Positions 34,813-43,739 of a DNA stretch of 64,000 bases are shown here, piece after piece. The position numbers and the translations under genes are program-made. The first letter of the stretch is position 1. Every line of letters starts with the position of its first letter. The DNA is from GCA-2687025 sp964473525 (GTDB lineage: Bacteria; Poribacteria; WGA-4E; GCA-2687025). The stretch is from positions 62,001 through 126,000 of the forward strand of contig CAYYPK010000016.1 in NCBI GenBank assembly GCA_964473525.1. Direction: 5' to 3'. The notes under the pieces are model-generated. The model saw only the letters and a program-made list of their open reading frames with translations. It was not told where the DNA came from and searched no databases.

Positions 34813-36648
34813 ATGAGCACGAATATCCACTACGATGCGCCCGACTCGCTATTCAGCCTGACGGACACGGAGGACGTCATCGACGCCGACGACCTCGTCT
34901 TCCACCCACTGTGCCCAGCCGCCGACTTCGAGGAGGGCGAGGGCAAGCCGTTCCACATCGACGGCACGCATCTGGCGGTGTTCCACGAAGACGGCAAGTT
35001 CCACGCCGTGGACAACCGGTGTCCGCACATGGGCTACCCGATGTCGGAAGGCAGCGTGCGTGACGGCGTGCTCATCTGCCACTGGCACCACTGGGAATTC
35101 GACCTGAAGACCGGCGGCTGCTTCCTAGCGTTCGGCGATGACCTCAAGGCGTTCCCGACGGAGCTCCGCGACGATGGCGTCGTGTACGTCGGCCTCTCCG
35201 CTGGCGAGCAGGAAGCGGCGCGCCTGCGAGTGATCGAGCGCGGCAAACGGCAGCTCGTGCAGGGACTCAAGGACCGTAGCCCCTTCCTCATTGCGAAGGC
35301 CGTCGCCGCGTTGCAGGACGCGGGAGCGCCCGCGCGCGAGATCATCCACCAGGGTCTGTATTACGGGTCCAACAAGACGAGCGACGGGTGGTCCTCAGGT
35401 GTCGCGATCCTCGCTATCGCCGCGAACATGTGGGACGACGTGGACAGCGCGGATCACAACCTGTTCCTCGTGCACGGCCTCACGCAGACGGCTCGACGCA
35501 CGACGGGGGCGTCCCGTCGCCCGCGGACGGCGTTCCCCAAGACGGCGGACGACCACAGCCCGGACCAGCTGGAGCGCTGGTTCCGCTACTTCGTCGAGAA
35601 GCGCGACACGGGAGCGGCGGAGCGCGTCCTGCTGACGATACACGACCGGGGCTACGACAAGTCGGACATCGCGCGGCTCATCTTCACGACGGCGACGGAC
35701 TACTACTTCACCGGATCCGGCCACGCCCTCGACTTCGCCAACAAGACGTTCGAGGCGCTCGACTACGTCGAGTGGAGCGGCGCGGGCGAGATGCTGCGAC
35801 CCATCGTCGTGGACCTCGTGGGCCGCACGCGCCACGAGGAGACCTCGCGCTGGGCGGACACCGTGCCGGTGCTGGACGGCATCTTCGCGAACCTCGACGA
35901 GATATGGGATGAGAACCAGGCAAACAGCGCCGAACTCGACATCGCGGAGTTCGCCCAGACGTTCCTGCTGGACGACTACCAGGAGTTGTGCCGCGAGGTC
36001 GAGCAGAAGCTGCGCGCGGGCGTCAAGCCGACGGACATCTGCCGGGCGATGGCGTACGCCGGAGCGATCCGCACGGCGCGTTTCCATCTCAAGAACGAGG
36101 GCGACTGGCACGACGTCGCGAACATCTACTCGTACGCGCACGCGCTGTACCGCGCCTTCCACTACGCTGACTGCAAGGAGCTGTTGCGCGGTCTGTTCCA
36201 CGGCGCGGTGTACATGACCATGCTGCGCTGGCTCAACATGCCCTCCGCGCGCGTGCCTCGGCCGGGACAGCGCCTGGAGCAGCAGTTCGACTCGCCGCAA
36301 GCGATGCTCGAACAGTTGCAGGAGTTCGCCGACTTCCAGAAGGTGTTCGAGGCGGAGTTGCTCGTGAGCCAATACCTGGAGGAAGGCCACGACGTGACGG
36401 CGCTCAAGCACGCCCTGGCGCACATCACACTGCGCGAGGACGCTGAGCTCCACATGTTCCAGGTGTTGGAGGTCGCCTACCGACACTACGACCTCACGGA
36501 CGACGCGGAAGAGCAGCGTCTGCACATGCTCGCCGCGACGCGGTACATCACCGCTCAGAAGGTGATGAAGAACATCCTGTGGTCGACGGAAAACGCGGAA
36601 CGTCTACAGCGGGGCGACCTCCTGAGCGACCGCGACGACGATGATTGA
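34813..36648 (+). CDS. Rieske [2Fe-2S] domain fused to a large helical domain
   Basis: A 611-residue protein. The N-terminal 130 residues form a Rieske ferredoxin-type domain with ligands Cys70/His72 (CPHMGYP) and Cys89/His92 (CHWHHWEF). The remaining 480 residues are mostly helical and His/Trp-rich, with YYGSNKTSDGWSSGVAILAIAANMWDD and repeated His-containing helices. I do not recognise this part with certainty; a questin-oxidase-like (DUF4243) relation is a guess. The fusion suggests an oxygenase or electron-fed oxidase in the cytoplasm. ATG 34813 has GGAGG 7 nt upstream and a good promoter. It is followed by the EHP-motif protein. Confidence 0.75.
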   Translation: MSTNIHYDAPDSLFSLTDTEDVIDADDLVFHPLCPAADFEEGEGKPFHIDGTHLAVFHEDGKFHAVDNRCPHMGYPMSEGSVRDGVLICHWHHWEFDLKTGGCFLAFGDDLKAFPTELRDDGVVYVGLSAGEQEAARLRVIERGKRQLVQGLKDRSPFLIAKAVAALQDAGAPAREIIHQGLYYGSNKTSDGWSSGVAILAIAANMWDDVDSADHNLFLVHGLTQTARRTTGASRRPRTAFPKTADDHSPDQLERWFRYFVEKRDTGAAERVLLTIHDRGYDKSDIARLIFTTATDYYFTGSGHALDFANKTFEALDYVEWSGAGEMLRPIVVDLVGRTRHEETSRWADTVPVLDGIFANLDEIWDENQANSAELDIAEFAQTFLLDDYQELCREVEQKLRAGVKPTDICRAMAYAGAIRTARFHLKNEGDWHDVANIYSYAHALYRAFHYADCKELLRGLFHGAVYMTMLRWLNMPSARVPRPGQRLEQQFDSPQAMLEQLQEFADFQKVFEAELLVSQYLEEGHDVTALKHALAHITLREDAELHMFQVLEVAYRHYDLTDDAEEQRLHMLAATRYITAQKVMKNILWSTENAERLQRGDLLSDRDDDD

Positions 36649-36776
36649 TCCCACGGGCGCCCCGGTGTTTGCCGAGGGGAGCCGTTCCTGCTAGCCTCGG
36701 TGACGCCATCGTGAAACGGCGCGGAGGGACCGGTTCGCCGAACGACCCGGTACAGCGCTCACAAGGAGAACTGCAC

Positions 36777-37313
36777 GTGAAGAGAACGAAGAAGCTCTTG
36801 TACATAGCCATCGGCGGAGCCGGCGTGCTGGCGCTACAGCTCGCGTTCCATCTGTCAGGGCCGAACGCCTTCGCCTCGAGCCACGAGGAACACCCAACCG
36901 AGCATCCGACCGCCGCCGAGCACGGTCAGAGCCACATCGTCGTGGCGCCGTTCGCCGAGGGGAAGGCCGAGGCGTGGCAGGCGTTCGTGCGGGAGTGGGC
37001 CGAGGACGCCGAAGGCGTGATCGACTTCAACAAGCGGCATGGACTCACTCGCCAGGCTGGCTGGCTTGCCCATACACCGGCTGGCCCCGTCGCGGTGATC
37101 CTGCACGAGGGTCCCGGATCCGAGACGCTCATGCAGAGCATGACGACGTCTGACAATGAGTACGATGTGAAGATGGTCGCGCAGTTGTCCGAGTTGCACG
37201 GTATGGACTTCAACGCGCCGCCTCCCGGCCCAGCGCCAGCCATCCAGTTCGACACGAGCCAGGAAGGCGCCTGGGTACCCGGTTCCGAGCACCCGACGGA
37301 ACACCCAGAATAG
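36777..37313 (+). CDS. Secreted or anchored protein with EHPTEHP motifs at both ends
   Basis: A 178-residue protein with an N-terminal membrane or signal segment (LLYIAIGGAGVLALQLAFHL). The mature chain begins with a His/Glu/Pro-rich stretch (HEEHPTEHPTAAEHG) and ends with SEHPTEHPE. Between them is a compact domain of about 120 residues (SHIVVAPFAEGKAEAWQAFVRE), possibly ferredoxin-like or dimeric alpha/beta. The HP motifs could bind metal, but that is inference. The start is GTG 36777 with AAGGAGA. It follows the Rieske fusion by 128 bp and could be cotranscribed with it. Confidence 0.65.
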   Translation: MKRTKKLLYIAIGGAGVLALQLAFHLSGPNAFASSHEEHPTEHPTAAEHGQSHIVVAPFAEGKAEAWQAFVREWAEDAEGVIDFNKRHGLTRQAGWLAHTPAGPVAVILHEGPGSETLMQSMTTSDNEYDVKMVAQLSELHGMDFNAPPPGPAPAIQFDTSQEGAWVPGSEHPTEHPE

Positions 37314-37460
37314 AGCACGCAGACAGCTGAGCCGCCGGCATCCCGCTGGCGGCTCGCCGCCTGCACTGCCGACAGGGCTGGCAGAGGCGGCGCCCCAACC
37401 GTCCGGCGTTCCGGCGCTTCCTCGCGCGCCCTGGCGCCCTCACGTAGAGCAGTCGACCCA

Positions 37461-38099
37461 ATGCGCGCTCAGGATCTCACGATCGGTGACGCCGACATCA
37501 CGATACGCCCCATGGGCCTCGACTACATCATGGCGAGCGCGGAGCCCGAGGGAGTCACCGTACAGCTCGCCTGCCGCGAGTGCGCGGACATCTGGCCGAA
37601 CCCGATCTACGTCGAGTATTACACGCAGCTCACGAGGGCGTACGGCGCGGCGGCCATCCTGGCGTGGCAGAACAAGGCCGTTGTGGGTGTCCTCCCCTTC
37701 AGACCGCTGGAGTCGGCGCCGCAGCACCTGCCCCACTGTTTCAACTACGTCGCCAAGGAGCCGGGCGACCCGAACCTGTCCGACGTTCAGGAATCCCCGC
37801 CGACACCCTTCGACGAGCTCGAGTCCAGGACGCTGGTCGTCCAGTGCGCGAGCGTAAGACCCGACATGCGTCGGACGGGCCTGGGCACGGCGATGGCGAG
37901 GTACCTCGTCGACTGGGCCAGGCGGAACCGATGGGACCGCATCCAGGGCTCGGCGTTCGTCGAAGGCGACTGGGGGTGGCTTCCAGGCGTCCGGTTTTGG
38001 GAGAACGCAGGCTTCGTACGCGGCACGGAGGACGAGTCCACCCTGGAGTATGGGCCTAGCTGCGGCTTCCACTACGATATCAGCGCGACGACCTACTGA
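37461..38099 (+). CDS. GNAT-family acetyltransferase
   Basis: A 212-residue GNAT protein. The acetyl-CoA motif A appears as CASVRPDMRRTGLGTAMARYL, preceded by a beta strand TLVVQCAS, and motif B as GVRFWENAGFVRG. The substrate is unknown. Unlike the AAC(6')-like enzyme it lacks antibiotic-type motifs. It is convergent with the lipoprotein at 38160. Confidence 0.78.
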   Translation: MRAQDLTIGDADITIRPMGLDYIMASAEPEGVTVQLACRECADIWPNPIYVEYYTQLTRAYGAAAILAWQNKAVVGVLPFRPLESAPQHLPHCFNYVAKEPGDPNLSDVQESPPTPFDELESRTLVVQCASVRPDMRRTGLGTAMARYLVDWARRNRWDRIQGSAFVEGDWGWLPGVRFWENAGFVRGTEDESTLEYGPSCGFHYDISATTY

Positions 38100-38116
38100 T
38101 CGACCACAGGGGTCGC

Positions 38117-38128
38117 GTTGGATCCAAC
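38117..38128. repeat. Perfect palindrome between convergent genes
   Basis: GTTGGATCCAAC is a 12-bp perfect palindrome (14 bp with the flanking C and G) in the 60-bp gap between the convergent GNAT and lipoprotein genes. It may be part of a bidirectional terminator or a protein site; no T-run follows. Confidence 0.35.
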
Positions 38129-38159
38129 GTCGAGCATGGAGTGGATCAACTAGAGGGAA

Positions 38160-38591
38160 CTACTGTCCGCGACGCATGTAGCGTACTGTCAGCCTCGTCT
38201 GCGTCGAGGAGATGCGGGCCCAGCGATACGACACACTGATGCCCACATCTTCGTAGAACGGCGTAAACTCGATGAAGTTGTCACTGAGGAATTGGTAGAG
38301 TCCCGCCACCTCGGCTCCCGCCTCCTCCGCGTCAACGGCGAGCCCCGCCAGATAGGCGCGGAAGGCGTCGGCCTTGTCCGCTCCACCGAACCGGCCCTCT
38401 AAGGACGTGGAATCCGGGCAGGTTGGGCAGTCCGGCTCGGCCTCCGCAACTGCCAGGATCTCTGCCACCCCGGGCGGGCGAACAACGGGCGATGTCTCGG
38501 GGTCGCGGCACCCTAGCCACAGACTCACTACAGCGAGCCCAACGACCACGATCCGACACCGCCACACGACCATCTGTACCCACCTGCTCAA
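38160..38591 (-). CDS. Small lipoprotein of unknown function
   Basis: A 143-residue predicted lipoprotein: signal peptide ending in the lipobox VVSLWLGC, then a Pro-rich linker with CPTCP. A domain of about 90 residues follows (FRAYLAGLAVDAEEAGAEVAGLYQFL, ISVSYRWARISSTQTRLTVRY). TTG 38591 overlaps the TGA at 38588-38590 of the preceding frame as TTGA, which suggests coupling. ATG 38573 is an alternative start. Not recognised as any family. Confidence 0.65.
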   Translation of the reverse strand: MSRWVQMVVWRCRIVVVGLAVVSLWLGCRDPETSPVVRPPGVAEILAVAEAEPDCPTCPDSTSLEGRFGGADKADAFRAYLAGLAVDAEEAGAEVAGLYQFLSDNFIEFTPFYEDVGISVSYRWARISSTQTRLTVRYMRRGQ

Positions 38592-39445
38592 AGCTCGCCT
38601 AGATCTCCAGCATCAATGATGCGCAGTGTGTGCTCCTGTCCAACAATGACGTGTGTGTGCTCAAACACATGCTCGTGCACGGGGCCAGCCTCCAGCACCT
38701 CTATCTCGAACTGCAGCACCTCCAACTCGTCACGAGCGGCCGCGAGGTCGGCCGCGTCGGCAGGTTGGTCAATCCGCGCGTGCAGGCTGTGCTCCTACGC
38801 CCTAAGCCGGGTCACGCGTTGCTCGTCCGCCTCGCTGAGGGGGCCTCGTGTGCGATAGGTACCCACGACCCTCGTGCCTATCTCTAGGGGTATTGTGCGA
38901 CCGTTAGCGAGCGTCACCTGGTTCTGCTGCATCAGGCCCGCGCGCACCATGAGCGACCCGGTCCACAGCGCGTACTCTGGAAACTCGCTCGCGTGTTCAA
39001 CAACGAACTCCATGATATACGCATGGTCCTCGCTGTTCTTCAGCAAGTCATAGACTGCATCCATGGCCCGATCGCGCGCCTTTCCGTCGGGCATGGTACC
39101 CACTCGTTCGCCGTATTCCTCGGTGATCAGGTCGACTATCGTGTCAAGTGCGTCGTCCGCGGTCAGCAAGACTCGAGGCGCGCCGGGGTGCGAAGTCGCG
39201 TCAGAGACGATCTCCGTAGTTGGCAGCTTGTCGGGAGGGAGGGAGGAAGCAGCGTCACCAGGGGTCGCTGAGCCCACTGGGGCACGTGCCGAAGAGGCCC
39301 CAGAAGCAGAGGCCTCCCTGGCGTCCAGGTTGCCCACGGAGTCGGGTGCGGCCGCGTCGCCAGGAACCAGTGCCCATGCAACGACGAACACCACAACTGC
39401 TACGGCTGCAAGAACTAGCGGGACGACCGCGTGTTGCCTGTCCAC
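38588..39445 (-). pseudogene. Membrane-anchored hypothetical protein gene interrupted by an in-frame TAG
   Basis: The frame from GTG 39445 stops at TAG 38795-38797 (after RVTRLRA). It then continues without a break for 68 more codons to TGA 38588-38590. The part after the TAG is strongly protein-like: DELEVLQFEIEVLE (coiled coil) and then a His/Val-rich strand region (VHEHVFEHTHVIVGQEHTLR). It joins smoothly to the charged helix before the TAG. The final TGA overlaps the start of the lipoprotein gene by TTGA. Either a CAG (Gln) codon has mutated, or the TAG is read through. The N-terminus has one membrane helix and a Ser/Ala-rich linker. Function unknown. Confidence 0.65.
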
Positions 39446-39575
39446 TGGCGCCAGCCTAACCTCTGACAGTGCGTAACGCTGTTTCTTCTTCTTCTAGCGC
39501 GCCTCCACCTTACCACTGCCGCTACAGAGGCATGCCAAGAGGCGGAGGACGACAGGCACGGTACCTGCCGCGAGA

Positions 39576-40052
39576 CTAGTGATAGGACTCGGCGTAAGAT
39601 CCGTAGTAGGGACCGAGGGTTCCCTGGCTAGTGCCATAGCCATATGTAGGAAAGTAGCCGTACACCCCGATAGTGTGGGTGACCGCCGAGCATCTCCACA
39701 CAAAGTGCGGGTAGGGCAACCACACCCAGTCGTCCCCGCAAACGACGTTTCCGCGGTAGGTATCTGGGTGGAGTTCCTCGGACCCACTGCTTACTACAAT
39801 CACTGCATCGAGCTCATGCGTGTAGCCGTAGCTCCACGTGTTGCCGTCGGGGGACTCTGGCTTCGCCGTCGCTTGTGCCCAAGATCCTCCATAGTTCGCG
39901 TTGTCCTCCCACGTGTTTGCCCGGGACTGTGAGTATCCGTAACCCTCCGGATAGGGAGGATCAGTATGCCACACCAGCCCATCCGCTGCCCAACTCGCGC
40001 GGTATGCCACGAGGGCCGCCACGAGAACGACGATGCCAGAGATGAACGTCAC
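39576..40052 (-). CDS. Secreted Tyr/Gly/Trp-rich small protein
   Basis: A 158-residue protein with a signal peptide (FISGIVVLVAALVAYRASWA) and a mature part rich in Tyr, Gly, Trp and Ser. Two cysteines (VVCGDDW and VWRCSA) could form one disulfide. Tyr/Gly clusters are frequent in the last 35 residues (GYGTSQGTLGPYYGSY). No family recognised. The start is GTG 40052, 15 bp after the STT3 stop, so it is probably cotranscribed. No N-x-S/T sequon is visible in it, so it does not look like an N-glycosylation target. Confidence 0.6.
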   Translation of the reverse strand: MTFISGIVVLVAALVAYRASWAADGLVWHTDPPYPEGYGYSQSRANTWEDNANYGGSWAQATAKPESPDGNTWSYGYTHELDAVIVVSSGSEELHPDTYRGNVVCGDDWVWLPYPHFVWRCSAVTHTIGVYGYFPTYGYGTSQGTLGPYYGSYAESYH

Positions 40053-40067
40053 GCGCGGACGAGCGTG

Positions 40068-42593
40068 TCAGTCACCCTGCAGCCACGCGGCCCGCAGCGG
40101 CCCAGGGGGGAAGTCTGGCTCCATGTATCCTCGTGGCGATGCCATGCCGTCTGGATAGTCGATCCGCCACACGCCCACGCCCACGCCATCCTCGCCCGCC
40201 GGCGGATAGATACGGTGGAAGTAGCGCGATCCGTGGCCGCGGAGAAGAAGCCGGACAAGTAAGGACTCGTAGCCAGCCTCGCCCACATAGTACGCGTGGT
40301 GGAAGTCCTCGGACTCGCCCCGTACCATCACCACGGCTCCCGGGAAGATCCCGTCCTGCCCTTGTTGTCCGTATACCCAGGTGCGGCCCTCTATGTACCC
40401 GTGTCTTACCGGCAGATCGACGGTCCCGCTGGCCGTGCTGACCGTCGCCAGTGTGGGGGTCGGGCTCGCCGGGAGCAGGTCGATGCGGAATGCGCTCAGC
40501 GAGAACTCCCCTGGCGCGTATGCCTGGCCAGCAATAGTGAGAGGGGTTTGCCTTGGCTGCTCCAGTGGCCGGAGCGTGCCTGCCTGGTCCCCTTCCCACT
40601 GCCCCAAGGGAATCACCTCAAACAGCCTGTCCAACTCCGCGTCCGAACCGACCAGTGATATGTGCGTAGCGGCGGCTAAGTCCTCACGTGCTAGGAGCAC
40701 GTGTGTGGCGTTGCGTGTGCCCAGGAAATCGAGCGCCTCGCCGTCGGACTGAGCACCGAGGAAGTGCCTCCCGGAAAGATGTATCCAGTATGGCAGATAG
40801 TGATCCTCATCCACGACCGTGGACACCCCCGCCAGGACGTTCAGGTGACTGCCATAGTTCCAATCCGCAGCGACTACGGCGTTGGCAGGCAGGTTGCCCT
40901 TCATCCATGAGAACGCCGCGCGGCACTCATCGTTGGCGAAGAGCGGCCGCGCATCGCGGGCCGTCACGGACGCGACCTGGACGTACGCGCCGAGCGGCGG
41001 TGGGAACAGGACGCCGATCCCGACGACGAAGGCGGTCACCGGCGCCGTGGCGCGCCCAAGTGTGTTGCTTGCCGCCCATCTAGACGTGAACATGAACAGG
41101 GCGACAAGCGCGTCCGCCGCGAGAAGCGCCACGGGGACCGAGAGGAAGAAGCTATATCGCCGGGCCCCATGGGTGAGCGTCAGGGCGATCACGAACCAGA
41201 CCAGCACCACGAGTCGCAGGAATGCGCGACGACGTGCCGGCCCATCTGTCGATGGGGGTGTATCGGGTGCTCGCCTCATCAGCGCATGTATGCATGTAAC
41301 CACGCAAAATGCGCTAACGCATCCGTACACAAGGCCCGCGCCGCGCAGCGACTCGTACACAGACGTTCCTCGAGTGTAGGCTAGCGCTATGTAGGCCAGC
41401 GAAGTCAGTACCGGGGCTCGCGGAGGCAGGCGGAAGGCCCGGCATGTTCGATGCGGCATGATGGCGAAGCCGACGCCCGCCGCAACGTAGACGGCTCCGA
41501 AGCGCGCGGCCAAGTAGGGCGTCGATGACTGCTGGAGTTCGCCGATCCCACGCATGAGTCGGCTGTTTCCCAGAGGGGACAGGATGTTGTCCCAGACGAG
41601 CGCTGCGTAGTCCCTCGCAGCACTGCTGAGGACTGCCGCCACGGCTATGCCGATCCCGGTCAATAGAGCGAGTGCGGCAACGGCCAGCGCCTCTGACGGC
41701 ATGCCCCAGAGCCGTGCACGGCGCGTGCGGCTCCGGGCTAACATGGCCGCGGTCGCCACCGCTACTACGTAGGCCGGGTAGACAATTGCGGGGAGTGCAG
41801 ACGGCGACGACAGGTTCGCGTTGACGCGGTACGCGCGGGATCCGCCCACGAGACCGGCGACGCACACCGCCTGCCAACCCGCCAGCCTCAGCAGATCACT
41901 CGTCCGAAAGCCGCCCGCCAGTAGGCGGACCAGCTCCGCGGAGACCACGACCGCCGAGAAGACCCCAACAGCTTCCCACGTAAATCCGAGCGCCACGAAG
42001 ACCACACTGGAGCCGAGGAGCCACGCCCATGCGATCAGTCCCGTGGGGCTGGCCTTGCTCTGACAGTACATGAGGATCGCCAGCGCGCTTAGAAGCAAGC
42101 ACAGGGCGTCCCGGTCAGCGTACCCGGCTACCGTACGCGCCACGGAGGCCGGCAGGAGCGCGAAGAGCGCGACGGCCACTAACCCACCCGGAGCCCCACA
42201 CATCGCCTGGCCAAAGAGGAATACGACGATCGCGGTGCATGCCCACGCAGCGACGGGGTAATAGACGGCCACCTCGTAGAGGGTCGTGCACGGACGGACC
42301 CGTTCCGCGAGATGGGTCGCAAGCGCCATCATGTGAGGCGCCAGCACGGCAGAGGTCGTCAGGTCACGACCCACCGGTTGCTATCGCTCCACGTCGCGCT
42401 TAGGCAAGCCACCGTTCCGGTGGACCATCTCCGCTTGCCGGTACATCCGGAACGAGTCCGTGTCTAGCAGGTAGCCCTCAGGCAACCCGTGCCTGGACTG
42501 TAGTCGTACGCGGCATCCGATCGCCACGATCGCGGCAAGAACAAGGCATATGGCTCCCAACTGGATAGGACGCCTGTGGTCCGACATCGTCAT
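40068..42593 (-). pseudogene. STT3/PglB-type oligosaccharyltransferase gene interrupted by an in-frame TAG
   Basis: The reading frame starts at ATG 42593 (or 42587), has TAG at 42381-42383 after LPKRDVER, and continues in the same frame (QPVGRDLTTS) to the stop at 40068. The first 70 codons hold the helix and the first catalytic loop (DTDSFRMYRQAEMVHRNGG), which aligns with the N-terminal motif of STT3 proteins. The later part has GYADRDALCLL (second acidic motif), about a dozen helices, and a C-terminal domain with DWNYGS in place of the WWDYG signature. STT3 transfers lipid-linked glycans to Asn. A product starting at GTG 42374 would lack the first catalytic Asp loop and should be inactive. 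A Trp or other codon may have become TAG. Confidence 0.75.
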
Positions 42594-42731
42594 GGTCTGG
42601 GGGCGTCTCCGGGGTCATCGTCGGGCCGCGAGCAGATCCCATGGCAGCCAGCGCGACCTCTCAATCTGCCCGACACAGTGCGCCTGGGAATGCGGCAGCG
42701 AGGCACGGGCCGGACGCGTGCGCGAAGCCGG

Positions 42732-43739
42732 CTAACGGCCACGCGTGGAACTTCCAGATATCGCGTTCCATAGCGTCACGGCGCCGCTCGCGCCGCCAGT
42801 GGCCAGAATGGCGCCGTCGGGAGAGAATGCGAGCGCTTTCGGCTCCGGTGGATCTCCTTCCAGCACAGCCACCTGCTGTCGCGACCCGACACTCCATAGG
42901 TCGGCCGCGCCACGGATGTTGGTCCTCGCGAGCGTAGATCCGTCTGGTGAGAATGCGAGGCATCTGCCGATGGAGCCGCGTCCGTCCCAGGTAGCAAGCT
43001 GTTCTGAATCGCTGACATCCCATACCCTCACCGTATGGTCTGCGCTACTAGTGGCCAGAACAGTCCCATCGGGGGAGAACGAGACGGAGAACACGGTATT
43101 GGTGTGCCCCTGCAACGTGACGGACTCCTGTTGGGTTCTGGCGTCCCAGAGCGTCACCGTGCCCTTGCCTCCCCCGATCGCGAGGAGGCTGTCGTCAGGT
43201 GAGAAAGCCGCGGAATGGACCGGCTGGCCGTGTTCTAGCGTCGTGAGTTCTTCGCGGTTGCCGACATCCCAGAGCTTCACCGTTCTGTCATAGCTAGCGC
43301 TCGCGAGCGTGCTCCCGTCGGACGAGAACGCCAAGGAGGCAACCGGAATGACTGCCTTCGCGTGGTGTAGGGTCGCGATCTGCTCTCGCCCTGCAACATC
43401 CCAGAGCGCCACCGTACCGTGTCCACTGCCGCTCGCAAGGATGTCGCCGACCGGCGAGAAGGCAACTGACCTGACTCGGTGAGTCGGCTCTTCCGAGCTA
43501 ATGGCGCTCAAGTCGTCGGTGTGTTCGAGCCTTCCGGCCTCCTGGCGAGAGCGGACATCCCAGAGCGTGACGAAGCCATCCTCGCTGCCACTCGCGAGGA
43601 GAACCCCGTCTGGCGAGAAGGCGAGGGACGTAACGACAGACGCCCGCCCGCGTAGCGTCGCACTAGGCCTCTCGGACGTTGGCGACGCTGCGGTCTCGCG
43701 ATCACCACACGCGGCGACCCTTGCTGTGGCGGCGATCAA
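42732..43739 (-). CDS. WD40 beta-propeller protein, probable lipoprotein
   Basis: A protein of about 335 residues with seven WD40 repeats, each having the pattern LAFSPDG..LASGS and a terminal LWDV. Examples are VTLWDVRSRQ, VALWDVAG, VKLWDVGN, VRVWDVSD and VTLWNAIS. The N-terminus GVAALIAATARVAACG looks like a lipoprotein signal with its Cys. The track start is TTG 43739; the frame is open further upstream without an ATG, so the true start is unclear. WD40 propellers are scaffolds. It opens the minus-strand block that includes the STT3 gene. Confidence 0.8.
   Translation of the reverse strand: MIAATARVAACGDRETAASPTSERPSATLRGRASVVTSLAFSPDGVLLASGSEDGFVTLWDVRSRQEAGRLEHTDDLSAISSEEPTHRVRSVAFSPVGDILASGSGHGTVALWDVAGREQIATLHHAKAVIPVASLAFSSDGSTLASASYDRTVKLWDVGNREELTTLEHGQPVHSAAFSPDDSLLAIGGGKGTVTLWDARTQQESVTLQGHTNTVFSVSFSPDGTVLATSSADHTVRVWDVSDSEQLATWDGRGSIGRCLAFSPDGSTLARTNIRGAADLWSVGSRQQVAVLEGDPPEPKALAFSPDGAILATGGASGAVTLWNAISGSSTRGR

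Noticed and set aside
35395..36525. 376-codon minus frame inside the Rieske fusion gene
   Set aside because: It lacks a ribosome site, is Val/Arg/His-rich, and overlaps a clear plus-strand gene with Rieske ligands and a good promoter.
38588..42593. Genome-wide reassignment of TAG as a sense codon
   Set aside because: Many intact genes here end in TAG at the expected place (for example rpsU, the activase and the PhyH gene), so a global code change is unlikely; only local readthrough or mutation remains.
42540..42734. Extension of the WD40 gene past its TAG at 42732-42734
   Set aside because: The codons after that TAG lack WD40 or other protein-like character and the last blade is complete, unlike the two amber-interrupted genes nearby.
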